64,000 bases of DNA from Septoria linicola. Lineage: Eukaryota > Ascomycota > Dothideomycetes > Mycosphaerellales > Mycosphaerellaceae. The stretch spans positions 1,860,001 to 1,924,000 of the forward strand of contig CP099429.1 of NCBI GenBank assembly GCA_024114885.1, written 5' to 3'. Below, in pieces: positions 61,431-64,000 of this stretch (the first letter of the stretch is position 1; every line of letters starts with the position of its first letter). A program made the position numbers and the translations under genes. Under the pieces are notes generated by a model that saw nothing but the letters and a program-made list of their open reading frames with translations, made no database searches and was not told where the DNA came from.

Positions 61431-62160
61431 GAGAAAGGTAAGTTAAAACCACTTGTCGAGGAATACCTTACTAGCTAGTAATTAGAATATAGACTTACTA
61501 GATACTTAGTATATACTTCTAGAAGAACGTACCTTTAGAGGAAGATACTATTATAGGAATATACTACTAGAGGTACGTACCTTTAGAGGAATATACTACT
61601 AGCTAGTAATTAAAGATAACTAGAGCTAGTAAACATTTTAATACCTTAGGCATTATAAGCTTATATAATAATACCTAAGGTATCTCTACGTACGTACGAG
61701 AAGTAGAATTCTAGTTACTTCTAATAAGCTAAGCCTAATCCAGCTATTACGATCGATAGTTAGAGCTTAATAAAAGCTTATTTCTAATATATAAATCTAG
61801 ATATAAGATGTATATTCCTCTATTACTACTAAATTTAGTAGTAATAAAGAGATTTTCTATCTTACCTATAGATTCCTTTACTTTTCTTTACTTACGCGTA
61901 ATATCGCTAGCTTATTTGTCGCGTATATATAGGTATATATACTATAAACGTCGCTTTATTTACGCTAGCTTCTAATAATATTTAATAATCTATCTTCTCC
62001 TCTCTTCTTCTTCTTCTTCTTACCTCTAATATCTACCTCTACTTCCGCTCCTCTCTCTATCGCGTTACTAGCTAGTAATTTATTTCTCTATTTGTTCGCT
62101 AGCTATATCCGTACCTCCTCTAAGTATATTACTATCTAGTAAGTTATTTCCTATTTACTT
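61431..62160. other. spacer between two degenerate frames
   Basis: RIPped, AT-rich. It contains two near-identical AGGAATATACTACTAG blocks around 61,556-61,605, three copies of the palindrome TACTAGCTAGTA and a CTTCTT-rich tract near 62,000. No reading frame. Confidence 0.5.
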
Positions 62161-62169
62161 AGAAGCTAC

Positions 62170-64000
62170 TTAAAGCGAGCTCTAAAGATATATATAATAG
62201 TACCTCGTAAGAGACAAGTTTCTAAGTCGGAACCCGATACTCTCTTAAATAAGAGAACTAAGATTAGCGATACTATAGAGACCCTCGTAGTAGACCTACT
62301 CGACGCCCTATTACTATTCGCGACCTCGACTACGAAGAAGGCGTAGACTCTATATAAAAAGTAAGGACCGAATACTAAGGTCTTACGTAAGAGACTAGCT
62401 ACTACTTCGCTCGATAATATCCTAAGCGTAATAGTTTCACGCGACGATTTAGCTAAGAGTAGAGTAGAGACGCGAGTAAACGACTTAACGAGTATCCTAG
62501 ATTTAGATATTCGACCTACTCCTACTATACTAACCTAGAGTATATTTATATATAGTATTAAAGCTATATAGATTACGTAGAAAGACGATAACTTAGCTAG
62601 ATATATAGAGCTTAATAGCCTAGATTAGTTCCCGTTAGTATAGCGTATAGTTTTTTCTACTCTAAAGGAATACTATAAGTATTTTATAGTAAGAGTTACC
62701 TCTATATTCTTTAATATTACTTTAGTAGAACGTATTACGTAGTAGAATAAACTACTAGCTAGTAGTCTATATTATCGTATTACTAGCTAGTAGTATATTC
62801 TATTAAAGTAACTTATACTCTAATTCTAGTACTAATTTAACTATAGAATAATTTCGGATAGGAAGGCTTAGAGAGGCAAATACTAAGTATTCTCTCTCTA
62901 AATACCTATATCGATATTATTATAGAATCTAGAAAGAAGAGAGTCCTATTTAGGAAGGATCTAGAGACTACTAACTAGGACTATTTCGATAAGTTACTCC
63001 TCGATCCTCGCCTCTCTCTCTCTACTAGAGGTAGCTTCTCGTACTATATAGTTATTATCGCGCTCTATACTATATATCTTATAAAGTAGGCTATCGATAC
63101 CTACTAAGTAGATAAAGAATTATAGATAGAGTTATACCTACCTCTCGTTTTCTATAGTATATCTATACTAGTAGAGGAGCTACTAGCTCTACTTATCTAC
63201 CTTATAGACGAGTTCTCGTTATATAGTAAGGATATCTTTCGAGGCTTCTATATTATCTACCTATTTATACGAAAGAAGAGCTATTAGATAGGAGACTAGA
63301 GCGCTAATACTAACTCGAAGATTAACTAGCCTAAGGCGATTACGCTAGTATACTATATTACCTCTAGTTCGATAGCTACTAACTCTATCGAGCAAGCTCG
63401 TCGACAAGCTAAAGGTCTTATAATACTAGCGGATATAGTATTTATAGAGATTAACGAAATCGCTAAGGATTTCGTACGTACTAAAGAGTAGAACGATATA
63501 GGTACTACTATTATAGTATTCGATAGTATTAAGGTCGACGCTTCTACGATCGCTCTAGACCTAGATAACCTAAGCGACGAAGCTCGAATCCGTATTATAG
63601 ATATATTAAGTAAGGACGTCGAGTACTTATATAACGATATTAAGTATATAGATTAGCTTAGCTTTAAAACTATTCTCCTAACATCTTTAGTTAATAAGTA
63701 GCGACTCTTCTAAGAGGCATATATAGAATACTTAGACTCTACTATACGAGTAGTCGACAGCTCTAATACCGCTATCGATACCTAAATATTCGCTATCCTA
63801 TACGCGACTATAAATACCTACTTAGCGATACTACTAATATAGGACGAGTCCGTCGCTATACTTAGGCTAAAGGTTACACTCTTAGAATCTAGAAACATAG
63901 ACTCTATTACTAGCGAAAACTTCTAGGTCGAACTAGATAAGCTCCTACTTAAGCCTTAGTAACTCGCTAGTATCGCCTAGCTAATAAAAATACTCTAATC
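62170..64000 (+). pseudogene. second unidentified RIP-broken protein frame, runs off the window
   Basis: Sense-like to the last base in the phase of 63,414 over its distal part. For example LADIVFIEINEIAKDFVRTK, DSIKVDASTIALDLDNL and SDEARIRIIDIL, followed by charged helical text. It has the same orientation as the preceding frame and may belong to the same element. No family recognised. Confidence 0.5.

Noticed and set aside
18051..64000. Starship-type giant element
   Set aside because: No DUF3435/tyrosine-recombinase captain motif and no cargo genes recognised; the stack is explained by ordinary transposons.
18051..64000. Centromere
   Set aside because: AT-rich RIPped DNA is compatible, but nothing in the sequence alone is specific to a centromere.

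Overview
The window is nuclear DNA of a filamentous ascomycete (Pezizomycotina). Short GT-AG introns (46-75 bp) with CTAAC/CTGAC branch sites, a Zn(II)2Cys6 regulator, an OTT_1508-type deaminase gene and unmistakable RIP-mutated transposons all point there. A Dothideomycete is my guess from overall character, not something the sequence proves.

It has two sharply different halves. Positions 1 to about 18,000 are ordinary gene-bearing DNA. In order they hold: the 3' end of an unknown gene (+); a doubtful small gene (+); a RidA-family enamine/imine deaminase (+, two exons); tubulin-folding cofactor C (+, two exons); an OTT_1508-like deaminase (-, two exons); the ribosome-biogenesis factor TMA16 (-); exonuclease 1 (+, single exon); a small secreted protein (-); a BTB/POZ gene with an unresolved or decayed 5' end (-); a PP28/PDAP1-type phosphoprotein (+, two exons); and a regulator carrying both a Zn2Cys6 cluster and a bZIP domain (-, three exons). 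These are mostly unrelated housekeeping genes and show no cluster logic. TMA16 and EXO1 are divergent and share a 339-bp promoter region.

From about 18,050 to the end (46 kb) there is no intact gene. CpA and TpG dinucleotides are almost absent while CpG stays common, so every former reading frame is full of TAG/TAA. This is very heavy repeat-induced point mutation. The middle is a stack of nested transposons whose order can be read directly. An 8.3-kb hAT-type element (hAT-1, from 21,291) was hit by a 13.25-kb Ty3/Gypsy retrotransposon (22,633-35,882), a 6.3-kb Ty1/Copia retrotransposon (39,104-45,399) and a second copy of the same hAT (hAT-2, 45,683-53,938). Each insertion has a target-site duplication, and hAT-2 supplies the empty site for all three. 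The remaining 2.6 kb of hAT-1 is not in the window: it is cut at 54,738 by unrelated sequence that runs to the end.

The flanking RIPped stretches (18.05-21.28 kb and 54.74-64 kb) carry long degenerate reading frames I cannot assign, plus a 198-bp tandem repeat that grades into an 18-bp repeat, an 18-bp coding minisatellite and six copies of a perfect 12-bp palindrome.
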